A stretch of 44,446 nucleotides of DNA from the NCBI GenBank assembly GCA_046094505.1, contig JBJTHN010000047.1, forward strand, positions 1-44,446. Direction: 5' to 3'. This document shows positions 8,008 to 17,876 of this stretch, piece after piece. Under the pieces are notes generated by a model. The model was not told the origin of the DNA. It saw only the letters and a list, made by a program, of their open reading frames with translations, and ran no database searches. The stretch is from RFTU01 sp046094505. GTDB lineage: Bacteria; Pseudomonadota; Gammaproteobacteria; Burkholderiales; Burkholderiaceae_C. Each line of letters begins with the position of its first letter. Position 1 is the stretch's first letter. Position numbers and translations under genes: made by a program.

Positions 8008-9723
8008 TCATGCCTCAGGGTTTGCGCGGTTTTCCTCGTCTTGAAGGAGGCGCCACATCACCTTGCCCGAGCCGCTCTTGGGCAGGCGCTCCACGAACTG
8101 CACCACCCGCGGTACTTTGTAGGCGGCCATGTGTTGGCGCGCCCATTCGATGATGGCCTGCTCGGTGGCCTGCGCGGCAGCTTCCGGGCGCGGCACCACC
8201 ACCGCCTTGACAGTTTCGCCCCGGTAGCTGTCTTTCGTGGAAATGATGCAGGCCTCCAGCACCAGTGGGCACTTGTACAAGAGCAGTTCCACCTCGGTCG
8301 GCCACACCTTGAAGCCGCTGGCGTTGATCATGCGCTTGAGGCGGTCGGTGATGAAGAAGTAACCGTCTTCATCGATTCGACCCAGGTCCCCGGTGCGGAA
8401 AAAGCGCTTGCCGTCCAACTCGATGAAGGCCTCCTCGGTGGCCTGCGGGTGTTTCCAGTAGCCCTTGAACACCATGGGGCCGTGGGTGATGATTTCACCG
8501 GCCTCGCCCTGCGGCAGTTCCTGCAGGCTCTGCGGGTCGATGATGCGCGAATCGACGCCAAAAATCGGAATGCCCAGACACTGCAGCTTGGGCCGATCCG
8601 GCGGATTGGAGTGGCTGGGCGCCGCGGTCTCCGTCAGCCCGTAGCCTTCGGCGAACTTGAGCTGGAACTCATCGAGCAGGCGCTGCGCCACGGCCTGCGG
8701 CATGGCCGCGCCACCGCCAGCCAGCACCATCAGGCTCGACAGGTCGAATTGTCGGTAGTTGGGGCTTCCGAACAGATCGATGATCATGGTCGGGATGCAG
8801 ATCCACACCGTGACCTGGTGGGCCGAAATGAGCCGCCCGGCCAGTTCCCGGTCCCACCGGGGCATCACGATCAGCGTGGCGCCACTGTAGATGGGCATCA
8901 GCACGCCGTACTGCATGCCGGTGATGTGAAACATGGGCACCACGGCCAGCGAGACCGTGTCCTGAGAGGTATGGACGAAGCTGCCCACCACATTGGCCAT
9001 CAGGGTGCGGTGCGTGTGCATGCACCCTTTGGGCAAGCCGGTGGTGCCCGAGGTGTAGGGCAACAAGGCCAGGTCGTCAGGGCCGCGCGGCACGGGCTGC
9101 TCCAGCGGCGGATGCGCCAGTGCCTGTGACCAGGTCGCCACGGCCACGCCCGCAACGGTGGCCACCGGCGGCGGCACCGCGGTCAGCGTTTCCCACAGCG
9201 CTGCCGGCACACCCAGGTGCTCGGGACGCTCAGCCGGCAACGCATCCGCGTAACGCAGCAACAACACCTGCGGTGCACGCTGCTGCTCTGGCAGGTCGGC
9301 TTGGGCCTGCTGCACCACCGCTGCCAAGTCTTCCGCACAGATCACCACCCGGGTCTCGGGGTCGGTGATGTAGTGGCCGAACTCGTCGGCGCGGTTCATC
9401 GGGTTGACCGGCACCACCGCGGCCCCGGCCGCCTGCACCCCGTAGAACGCCACCAGAAACTGAGGACAGTTCTGCATGAACAGCACCACACGGTCACCGG
9501 CCTGAACGCCATGCGCGGCCAGCCACCCGCCCAGTGCCAAGGCCTGGCGCAGCAGTTCCGCATAGGTCAAGGACCGGCCCAGAAACACCGCCGCGTCCTT
9601 GCGTGGGTACCGCGCAGCCGTGACCTGCAGGTTGTGGAACAGGGTGACCTCCGGAATGGTCACGGTCTTGGTCAGCCGCGCGGGCCAAAACGCATGGTGG
9701 CGGGGGGCCGGACGTGTGCTCAT
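8008..9723 (-). CDS. Fatty-acid or related acid-CoA ligase (AMP-forming)
   Basis: The 571-residue enzyme belongs to the ANL superfamily and activates a carboxylic acid to its acyl-CoA by way of an acyl-adenylate. The phosphate-binding motif YTSGTTGLPKGCMHTH is near residues 222-235. GYGLTETAAPSHSNPPDRP supplies the A5 region, GDLGRIDEDGYFFITDRLKR the hinge and A8 region, and LPKSGSGKVMWR the C-terminal catalytic lysine. The start is the ATG at 9723; a GTG eight codons upstream is less likely. The overall style is that of long-chain acyl-CoA ligases, but chain length cannot be read from the sequence and no beta-oxidation genes lie beside it. It is divergent from argG. Confidence 0.88.
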   Translation of the reverse strand: MSTRPAPRHHAFWPARLTKTVTIPEVTLFHNLQVTAARYPRKDAAVFLGRSLTYAELLRQALALGGWLAAHGVQAGDRVVLFMQNCPQFLVAFYGVQAAGAAVVPVNPMNRADEFGHYITDPETRVVICAEDLAAVVQQAQADLPEQQRAPQVLLLRYADALPAERPEHLGVPAALWETLTAVPPPVATVAGVAVATWSQALAHPPLEQPVPRGPDDLALLPYTSGTTGLPKGCMHTHRTLMANVVGSFVHTSQDTVSLAVVPMFHITGMQYGVLMPIYSGATLIVMPRWDRELAGRLISAHQVTVWICIPTMIIDLFGSPNYRQFDLSSLMVLAGGGAAMPQAVAQRLLDEFQLKFAEGYGLTETAAPSHSNPPDRPKLQCLGIPIFGVDSRIIDPQSLQELPQGEAGEIITHGPMVFKGYWKHPQATEEAFIELDGKRFFRTGDLGRIDEDGYFFITDRLKRMINASGFKVWPTEVELLLYKCPLVLEACIISTKDSYRGETVKAVVVPRPEAAAQATEQAIIEWARQHMAAYKVPRVVQFVERLPKSGSGKVMWRLLQDEENRANPEA

Positions 9724-9856
9724 GGCCGTAGGTGTACCCGGGCGCACTCAGGCGACAATACAGGGTTTACACCGGACCTGCGCGCCAGCAGGCCTGAGGT
9801 CCGCACGCCGCACCCTGACGCGGCACATCCCCCGAACCTTCGACCTCCACGACCCC

Positions 9857-11188
9857 ATGAGCACCATCCTCCAGTCGATTCCCGCCGGCCAAAAGGTCGG
9901 CATCGCCTTTTCCGGTGGCCTGGACACCAGCGCCGCCCTGCACTGGATGAAGCTCAAGGGCGCCCTGCCCTATGCCTACACCGCCAACCTGGGCCAACCG
10001 GACGAACCCGACTACGAAGCCATCCCGCGCAAGGCACTGGAGTACGGCGCCGTGTTGGCGCGCCTGATCGACTGCAGGGCGCAACTGGCCCATGAAGGCA
10101 TAGCGGCCCTGCAAGCCGGCGCCTTCCACATCACCACAGCCGGCGCCACCTACTTCAACACCACCCCACTGGGGCGTGCCGTCACCGGCACCATGCTGGT
10201 GTCGGCCATGAAGCAAGACGATGTGAACATCTGGGGCGACGGCTCCACCTTCAAGGGCAACGACATCGAGCGCTTCTACCGCTACGGCCTGCTGACCAAC
10301 CCCGCGCTCAAGATCTACAAGCCCTGGCTGGACCAAACCTTCATCAATGAACTCGGCGGGCGCGCCGAGATGAGCGCCTTCCTCAACCAGGCCGGCTTTG
10401 GCTACAAGATGAGCGCCGAAAAGGCCTACAGCACTGACAGCAACATGCTCGGCGCCACCCACGAAGCCAAGGACCTGGAGTTCCTCAACAGCGGCATCCG
10501 CATCGTCAACCCGATCATGGGCGTGGCCTTCTGGAAGCCTGAAGTCGAGATCAAGGCTGAAGAGGTGACGATTCGCTTCGAGGAAGGCATGCCCGTTGCG
10601 CTCAACGGCCGAACCTTTCCTTCGCTCGTGGACCTGATCCTGGAGGCCAATGCCATTGGTGGCCGCCACGGCCTGGGCATGAGCGACCAAATCGAAAACC
10701 GCATCATCGAAGCCAAGAGCCGCGGCATCTACGAAGCGCCGGGACTGGCGCTGCTGCACATTGCCTATGAACGCCTGCTCACCGGTATCCACAACGAGGA
10801 CACCATCGAGCAGTACCGCGAAAACGGCCGCAAGCTCGGACGCCTGCTCTACCAGGGCCGCTGGTTCGACCCACAGGCCATCATGCTGCGCGAAGCCGCC
10901 CAGCGCTGGGTGGCCCGTGCGGTCACCGGTGAGGTGACGGTGGAGCTGCGCCGCGGCAACGACTACTCCCTGCTCAACACCGAGTCACCCAACCTGACCT
11001 ACGCGCCCGAGCGCCTGAGCATGGAAAAGGTGGAGGACGCGCCCTTCACCCCCGCAGACCGGATCGGTCAGCTGACGATGCGCAACCTCGACATCATCGA
11101 CACCCGCGGAAAGTTGGGCATCTACTCCAACGCCGGCCTGCTTTCAGTGGGGGCCGATGTGGCACTGCCGCAGTTGAAGAAAGACTGA
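9857..11188 (+). CDS. argG: Argininosuccinate synthase
   Basis: This 443-residue enzyme condenses citrulline and aspartate with ATP hydrolysis to AMP, the penultimate step of arginine synthesis. The N-type ATP pyrophosphatase loop SGGLDTS is at residues 19-25. TTAGATYFNTTPLGRAVTG and the WGDGSTFKGNDIERFYRYG region match the E. coli-type (long) ArgG subfamily, as does the length (E. coli has 447 residues). The ATG at 9857 matches the family N-terminus; the reading frame is open further upstream, but that part has no family character. No arginine repressor site is evident. The gene is alone, divergent from the acyl-CoA ligase and convergent with acs. Confidence 0.96.
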   Translation: MSTILQSIPAGQKVGIAFSGGLDTSAALHWMKLKGALPYAYTANLGQPDEPDYEAIPRKALEYGAVLARLIDCRAQLAHEGIAALQAGAFHITTAGATYFNTTPLGRAVTGTMLVSAMKQDDVNIWGDGSTFKGNDIERFYRYGLLTNPALKIYKPWLDQTFINELGGRAEMSAFLNQAGFGYKMSAEKAYSTDSNMLGATHEAKDLEFLNSGIRIVNPIMGVAFWKPEVEIKAEEVTIRFEEGMPVALNGRTFPSLVDLILEANAIGGRHGLGMSDQIENRIIEAKSRGIYEAPGLALLHIAYERLLTGIHNEDTIEQYRENGRKLGRLLYQGRWFDPQAIMLREAAQRWVARAVTGEVTVELRRGNDYSLLNTESPNLTYAPERLSMEKVEDAPFTPADRIGQLTMRNLDIIDTRGKLGIYSNAGLLSVGADVALPQLKKD

Positions 11189-11243
11189 AAGCACAAGAGG
11201 CCGCGCCGCGCTGCGCGATATGAGCAGGCCCCGAACCCACGAT

Positions 11244-11278
11244 GGCCCTTCGGGCCTCACTGCCGACGCTGTCGGCAG
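11244..11278. terminator. Two short hairpins between argG and acs
   Basis: GGCCC-TTC-GGGCC (11244-11256) and CTGCCGAC-GCT-GTCGGCAG (11260-11278, 8-bp perfect stem) lie in the 100-base gap between the convergent genes. Neither has a T-run, so they are candidate transcript-end structures for both genes rather than clear intrinsic terminators. Confidence 0.4.
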
Positions 11279-11288
11279 CGGACCTTGA

Positions 11289-13259
<1,971 letters not shown>

Positions 13260-13354
13260 AAGGGTCTCCTCGGTTCGGTCATTTTTTCAGGGCACGGTTG
13301 GGGCGGGGCGGAGACGCCATGCGGTGCACGGGCGCCTCAACTCAACCCGAAATG

Positions 13355-13372
13355 GTCAGCGCAGGCGCTGAC
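13355..13372. promoter_or_regulatory. Near-perfect palindrome between acs and the UPF0114 gene
   Basis: GTCAGCGC and GCGCTGAC flank a 2-base AG centre. The site lies about 96 bases upstream of the acs GTG and 120 bases upstream of the divergent gene, where an operator for a dimeric regulator would be placed. No regulator is identified. Confidence 0.3.
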
Positions 13373-13491
13373 GAACCCCTTACTTTAGGCCGCAAATGGG
13401 CCTTCGGGGAACCCGATCGCGCTGTCCGCGAGCAGGGCGCACCCCTAAAATGGAGCGGTCCGCACACCCGACGGCACCCTGCCGAACCCTT

Positions 13492-14127
13492 ATGTCTTCT
13501 TCCCCTCCCAACGGCTCTGCCCCCATGGGGCCCCTGCCCCGCGCCATCTTTGCCAGCCGCTGGCTCCAATTGCCGCTGTACCTGGGGCTGATCCTGGCCC
13601 AGGCGGTATACGTCTTTCAGTTCTGGACCGAACTGGTCCACTTGGTAGAAGCGGCCTTCGGGCATCAGGACGCCCTGGCCAGCCTGGTCAAGAGCATCGG
13701 CTACAAGGCCACGCCCATCAAGGACGCAGCGGGCGCGGTCATCGGCTATGAACCCATTGCCAAGCTCAACGAGACCATCCTGATGCTGGTGGTGCTGGGC
13801 CTGATCGACGTGGTGATGATCAGCAACCTCTTGATCATGGTGATCGTGGGCGGCTATGAGACCTTTGTCTCGCGCATGAACCTCGAGGGCCACCCCGACC
13901 AGCCTGAATGGCTCAGTCATGTGAACGCATCGGTGCTCAAGGTGAAGTTGGCCACCGCCATCATCGGCATCTCGTCGATCCACCTGCTCAAGACCTTCAT
14001 CAATGCCGACAACTACACCGACAAGGTGCTGCTGTGGCAAACCGTGATCCACATCGCCTTCCTGTTCTCGGCCCTGGCCATTGCCTACGCCGACCGATTG
14101 ATGTCGCATGTGACCGATCAGCATTGA
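13492..14127 (+). CDS. UPF0114 (YqhA family) inner-membrane protein
   Basis: The 211-residue protein matches the YqhA/UPF0114 family, whose function is unknown. Hydrophobic segments are visible at about residues 23-43 (LYLGLILAQAVYVFQF), 95-122 (ILMLVVLGLIDVVMISNLLI), 153-170 and 187-205, so it should span the inner membrane three or four times. GGYETFVSRMN after the second segment is a typical family sequence. The ATG at 13492 was chosen because upstream in-frame sequence is Arg/Pro-rich and unlike the family. A TAAAAT hexamer at 13446-13451 could be its -10 element. The gene ends at a well-formed intrinsic terminator before the fumarase gene. Confidence 0.85.
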   Translation: MSSSPPNGSAPMGPLPRAIFASRWLQLPLYLGLILAQAVYVFQFWTELVHLVEAAFGHQDALASLVKSIGYKATPIKDAAGAVIGYEPIAKLNETILMLVVLGLIDVVMISNLLIMVIVGGYETFVSRMNLEGHPDQPEWLSHVNASVLKVKLATAIIGISSIHLLKTFINADNYTDKVLLWQTVIHIAFLFSALAIAYADRLMSHVTDQH

Positions 14128-14134
14128 ACCCCCG

Positions 14135-14159
14135 AACGCCGCGCCCCCCGCGGCGTTTT
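14135..14159 (+). terminator. Intrinsic terminator after the UPF0114 gene
   Basis: AACGCCGCG and CGCGGCGTT form a perfect 9-bp stem around a CCCCC loop, with a short T-run (TTTT at 14156-14159) overlapping the end of the stem. It lies 8 bases after the stop of the upstream gene. Confidence 0.75.
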
Positions 14160-14214
14160 GCAACTTCAGCTTCCACCGAAATCCGAGTTCCCAGAAGCTG
14201 TGAAGGACGTACTG

Positions 14215-15741
14215 ATGAGCACCACCATCCGCCACCACGACTTGGTCGAAACCATCGCTGCTGCCCTACAGTACATCAGCTACTACCACCCGGCCGACTA
14301 CATCACCCACCTGGCGCGCGCCTATGAGCGCGAGCAAAGCCCGGCGGCCAAGGACGCCATGGCGCAGATCCTCACCAACAGCCGTCTGTGCGCCGAAGGC
14401 CACCGGCCCTTGTGTCAGGACACCGGCATCGTCAATGTGTTTCTGAAGATCGGCATGGATGTGCGCTTCGAGGGTTTCAAGGGCTCCCTGGAAGACGCCA
14501 TCAACGAAGGCGTTCGCCAGGGCTACAACCACCCCGACAACAAGCTGCGCGCCTCGGTGTTGGCCGACCCACTGTTTGAGCGCAAGAACACCAAGGACAA
14601 CACGCCTGCCGTGGTCCACATGACCGTGGTGCCGGGCCACACCCTGGAGGTCACGGTGGCAGCCAAGGGCGGCGGCTCAGAGAACAAGAGCAAGTTCGTG
14701 ATGATGAACCCCAGCGACAACCTGGTGGACTGGGTGCTCAAGACCGTGCCCACCATGGGTGCCGGCTGGTGCCCGCCGGGCATGTTGGGCATTGGCGTGG
14801 GCGGCACGGCCGAGAAGGCCATGCTGCTGGCCAAGGAAGCGCTGATGGAGCCCATCGACATGTACGAGCTGCAGGCACGCGGCCCGCAGAACAAGCTCGA
14901 AGAACTGCGCCTGGAACTCTACGAAAAGGTCAACGCCCTGGGCATTGGCGCGCAGGGCCTGGGTGGCCTGACCACCGTGCTCGACATCAAGATTGCCACC
15001 TTCCCCACCCACGCGGCCTCCAAACCGGTGGCCATGATTCCCAACTGCGCGGCCACACGCCACGCCCATGTGGTGATGGACGGCAGCGGACCGGCCTACA
15101 TGGAGCCGCCGTCTCTGGACCTGTGGCCCCAGGTGAACTGGACGCCTGATGCCCAAAAGAGCAAGCGCGTGGACCTCAACACGCTGACTGCTGCCGAAGT
15201 GGCCAGTTGGAAGCCCGGGGACACCCTGCTGCTCAACGGCAAGATGCTCACCGGCCGCGACGCCGCCCACAAGCGTATCCAAGACATGCTGGCCAAGGGC
15301 GAGAAGCTGCCCGTCGATTTCACGAACCGCGTCATCTACTACGTAGGCCCAGTGGACCCCGTGCGCGATGAAGTGGTGGGCCCGGCCGGCCCTACCACCG
15401 CCACGCGCATGGACAAGTTCACCGGCATGATGCTGGAAAAGACAGGCCTGATCGCCATGATCGGCAAGGCTGAGCGTGGGCCGGTGGCCATCGAGGCCAT
15501 CAAGCAGCACCAGAGTGCCTACCTGATGGCAGTGGGTGGTGCCGCCTACCTGGTGGCCAAAGCCATCAAGGGCGCGAAGGTGGTGGGCTTCGAGGACCTG
15601 GGCATGGAGGCCATCTACGAGTTTGATGTCAAGGACATGCCGGTGACGGTGGCCGTCGACAGCCAGGGCATCAGCGTGCACAACACGGGGCCCAAAGAGT
15701 GGCAGGCCAAGATCGGCAAGATTCCCGTGGCCGTGGCCTGA
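14215..15741 (+). CDS. Class I (iron-sulfur) fumarate hydratase
   Basis: The 508-residue enzyme interconverts fumarate and L-malate in the TCA cycle using an oxygen-sensitive 4Fe-4S cluster. The alpha (N-terminal) and beta (C-terminal) domains are fused in one chain. NSRLCAEGHRPLCQDTG (Cys59, Cys67) and PNCAATRHAH contain likely cluster cysteines. VYYVGPVDP-like sequence and GPTTATRMDKFTG mark the beta domain. The ATG at 14215 has AAGGA about 7 bases upstream; earlier in-frame starts lie in the terminator of the upstream gene. It is shorter than E. coli FumA (548 residues), as in many betaproteobacteria. Cluster lability would make it an enzyme for low-iron-stress conditions; no class II fumarase is in this window. 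Confidence 0.93.
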   Translation: MSTTIRHHDLVETIAAALQYISYYHPADYITHLARAYEREQSPAAKDAMAQILTNSRLCAEGHRPLCQDTGIVNVFLKIGMDVRFEGFKGSLEDAINEGVRQGYNHPDNKLRASVLADPLFERKNTKDNTPAVVHMTVVPGHTLEVTVAAKGGGSENKSKFVMMNPSDNLVDWVLKTVPTMGAGWCPPGMLGIGVGGTAEKAMLLAKEALMEPIDMYELQARGPQNKLEELRLELYEKVNALGIGAQGLGGLTTVLDIKIATFPTHAASKPVAMIPNCAATRHAHVVMDGSGPAYMEPPSLDLWPQVNWTPDAQKSKRVDLNTLTAAEVASWKPGDTLLLNGKMLTGRDAAHKRIQDMLAKGEKLPVDFTNRVIYYVGPVDPVRDEVVGPAGPTTATRMDKFTGMMLEKTGLIAMIGKAERGPVAIEAIKQHQSAYLMAVGGAAYLVAKAIKGAKVVGFEDLGMEAIYEFDVKDMPVTVAVDSQGISVHNTGPKEWQAKIGKIPVAVA

Positions 15742-15748
15742 GCCACGG
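15731..15748 (+). terminator. Hairpin with the fumarase stop codon in its loop
   Basis: CCGTGGC and GCCACGG form a perfect 7-bp stem; the 4-base loop CTGA contains the TGA stop of the fumarase gene (15739-15741). There is no T-run. It sits between convergent genes that are only 13 bases apart. Confidence 0.35.
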
Positions 15749-15754
15749 GCCCGC

Positions 15755-16897
15755 TCAGCCCTGCTGCGGATGCTGCGGGCTGGGCGCAGGCGGCGATGCC
15801 CACTGCACGGCGCGCTGTGGGCAAGGAATGACCACCCCCTGATCGGCCAACACGGCCAGGATGGCCAGGTTGACGTCTGACTTCACGTTGCCGCTGCCAT
15901 GTTCGGGATCGGCTATCCAGAACGTCACGACCAGGTCCAGCCCATCGGGGCCGAAAGCGTCCAGGTGCACCGCCGGCGGCGGCTCATGCAACACCCGGGG
16001 CACCTGCACGATGGCCCTCACCAGAAGCGGCCCCAGCCTGCTCAAGTCGGTTCCGTAGGCCACGGTCACGGCCGTGCGCAGCACCACCTGCGGATCGGCC
16101 AAAGAAGAGTTCTCAATGCGCTGCGTGAGCAGCACCTCGTTGGGCACGATGGACTCCCGGCCATTGAGCGCCCGAATGACGGTGTAGCGCGTCTTGATGT
16201 CGGTGATGCGCCCCTCGAAACCGTCCACGTTGACCATGTCACCGATGCGCACGCTGCGTTCGGCCAGGACCACGAAGCCACTGACGTAGTTGGCAGCCAG
16301 CTTTTGCAGGCCCAAACCAATGCCCACGCCCAGCGCGCCTCCAAAGACACCCAAGGCCGTCAGCGGAACACCCGCAGCGGACAGGGCCATCAACACACCC
16401 ACCACCAACAGACCCGTGCGGATGATGTTTACCGCCATCTTGCGCAAGGACAGTGCGGCGGGGTCGCTGGAAGGCGCCAGCCGCGTGAGCACCTGCCGCT
16501 CCACCGCGGCGCTCAGCCACAAGGTGATGAGCAGCACCGCCACCACGCTCAGGGCGCCTTCCAACAGGGTGCGCAGGCTCACCTTCACGCCGCCCAAGTG
16601 CCACTGGATGGCGTCCATCTCCTGCAGCAACAGCGGCAGCAGGCCAGTCAACCACAGCACGATCGCGCCCCAGATCACCCAGGACCACACCCGCTGCAGG
16701 CGCTTGACCAGGACGGACTCCGGAAACGCAGCCCGCAACACACGCGCCGAACCCTGCACCACCAACAAGGCCAGCACGATCGGCAAGCCCAGGCGCAACA
16801 AGGCTTCCAGCAGCGCGGCCGGTTGCTCCAACAGGTCCCAGGTCCACTGGGTCTGGCCCAACCACAGACCGCTGTCGAAGATCGCTTCGCTACGCAT
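15755..16897 (-). CDS. MscS-family mechanosensitive channel
   Basis: The 380-residue inner-membrane protein should form a pore that opens on osmotic down-shock. Hydrophobic helices lie at about residues 35-55, 70-92, 112-132 and 158-180. The pore helix follows, with the alternating Gly/Ala pattern LGVFGGALGVGIGLGLQ that is diagnostic of MscS. The beta domain continues with VRIGDMVNVDGFEGRI and the conserved NGRESIVPNE. The start ATG at 16897 has GAGGAG 5 bases upstream. It is 9 bases downstream of the deacetylase-like gene on the same strand, so the two form a likely operon. One or two N-terminal helices more than MscS itself place it among the medium-sized paralogues. Confidence 0.9.
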   Translation of the reverse strand: MRSEAIFDSGLWLGQTQWTWDLLEQPAALLEALLRLGLPIVLALLVVQGSARVLRAAFPESVLVKRLQRVWSWVIWGAIVLWLTGLLPLLLQEMDAIQWHLGGVKVSLRTLLEGALSVVAVLLITLWLSAAVERQVLTRLAPSSDPAALSLRKMAVNIIRTGLLVVGVLMALSAAGVPLTALGVFGGALGVGIGLGLQKLAANYVSGFVVLAERSVRIGDMVNVDGFEGRITDIKTRYTVIRALNGRESIVPNEVLLTQRIENSSLADPQVVLRTAVTVAYGTDLSRLGPLLVRAIVQVPRVLHEPPPAVHLDAFGPDGLDLVVTFWIADPEHGSGNVKSDVNLAILAVLADQGVVIPCPQRAVQWASPPAPSPQHPQQG

Positions 16898-16906
16898 TCC
16901 AACTCC

Positions 16907-17842
16907 TCAACTTCTGCACAGCACACCCACGTGCGCCGCCACACTTCGGGCCAATGCCGCCAGGTTGTAGCCGCCTTCCAGGCACGACACGATGCGACCA
17001 TGGCAGTGCCGCCCGGCCAAGGCCATCAGCTGCTCGGTGATCCAGGCGTAGTCCTCCTCCAGCAGGCCCAACTGCGCCAGCCCGTCGTCACGGTGGGCGT
17101 CAAAGCCCGCGGAGATGAAGAGCATCTGGGGCCTGAAGGCCTCCAGACGCGGCATCCACTGCTGTTGAACCAAGGCCCGAACGGCGGGGCCTCGCGTGTA
17201 GGGCGCCACGGGAACGTTCAGCAAGTTGTCGGCGCCGGGCACGGCACCGCTGTAGGGGTAAAGGGGGTGTTGGAAGAAGCTGCACATCAGGATGCGCTCA
17301 TCACCCGCTACGATGTCTTCGGTTCCGTTGCCGTGGTGCACGTCGAAGTCGATGATGGCCACGCGGTCCAGGCCCCGAACGTCCAGTGCATGGCGCGCCG
17401 CCACGGCCACCTGGTTGAAAAAGCAGAAGCCCATGACCGCACCGCGCGTGGCGTGGTGGCCCGGCGGCCTGACGCTGCAAAAGGCATTGGCCACTTCACC
17501 ATCCAACACCGCGTCGGTGGCCGCCACCGCTGCGCCAGCCGCCCGCGCCACGGCCGCAGCGGTGTGTGGGCAAGCCGTGGTGTCAGGGTCCAAGGCCAGG
17601 GTCTTGTGCTCGTCCTGCAGACGCCTGAGCAAGGCTGTCAGGCGCTGCACATGGCCGGCTTCGTGCGCACGCAAGAGGGCCGACTCCGGCACCAAGGGCG
17701 CCTCACGCCACTGCAAGGCGGCATCCAAGCCCGTGGCGCGCAAGTGGTCTTCAATGGCCACCAGCCGCGCAGGCGACTCAGGGTGCCCTGGGCCCATGTC
17801 GTGCAATGCACAGTCGCGGTGGGTGTAGAACGCCGTGCTCAT
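16907..17842 (-). CDS. Histone-deacetylase-family hydrolase
   Basis: The 311-residue enzyme belongs to the arginase/deacetylase fold and would remove acetyl groups from lysine or polyamines in the cytoplasm. The family hallmarks are all present: HPESPARL near the start, RPPGHHA with the catalytic His pair, IDFDVHHGNGTEDI with zinc-binding Asp and His, ISAGFDAHRDDGLAQL with the third zinc Asp, and CLEGGYN with the Gly-rich loop. The ATG at 17842 begins MSTAFYTHRDC, the usual start for these proteins. The real substrate in bacteria is mostly unknown; acetylpolyamines or acetylated proteins are both possible. It leads the operon with the MscS channel and is divergent from mltB, with 34 bases between the start codons. 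Confidence 0.9.
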   Translation of the reverse strand: MSTAFYTHRDCALHDMGPGHPESPARLVAIEDHLRATGLDAALQWREAPLVPESALLRAHEAGHVQRLTALLRRLQDEHKTLALDPDTTACPHTAAAVARAAGAAVAATDAVLDGEVANAFCSVRPPGHHATRGAVMGFCFFNQVAVAARHALDVRGLDRVAIIDFDVHHGNGTEDIVAGDERILMCSFFQHPLYPYSGAVPGADNLLNVPVAPYTRGPAVRALVQQQWMPRLEAFRPQMLFISAGFDAHRDDGLAQLGLLEEDYAWITEQLMALAGRHCHGRIVSCLEGGYNLAALARSVAAHVGVLCRS

Positions 17843-17876
17843 GCGCCGGATTGTCACCCCTGTGGCTGCGGGTAGC

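Noticed and set aside
15899..17875. A 658-codon open frame on the plus strand
   Set aside because: Antisense to the MscS and deacetylase genes; very rich in His, Gln and Arg and without any motif.
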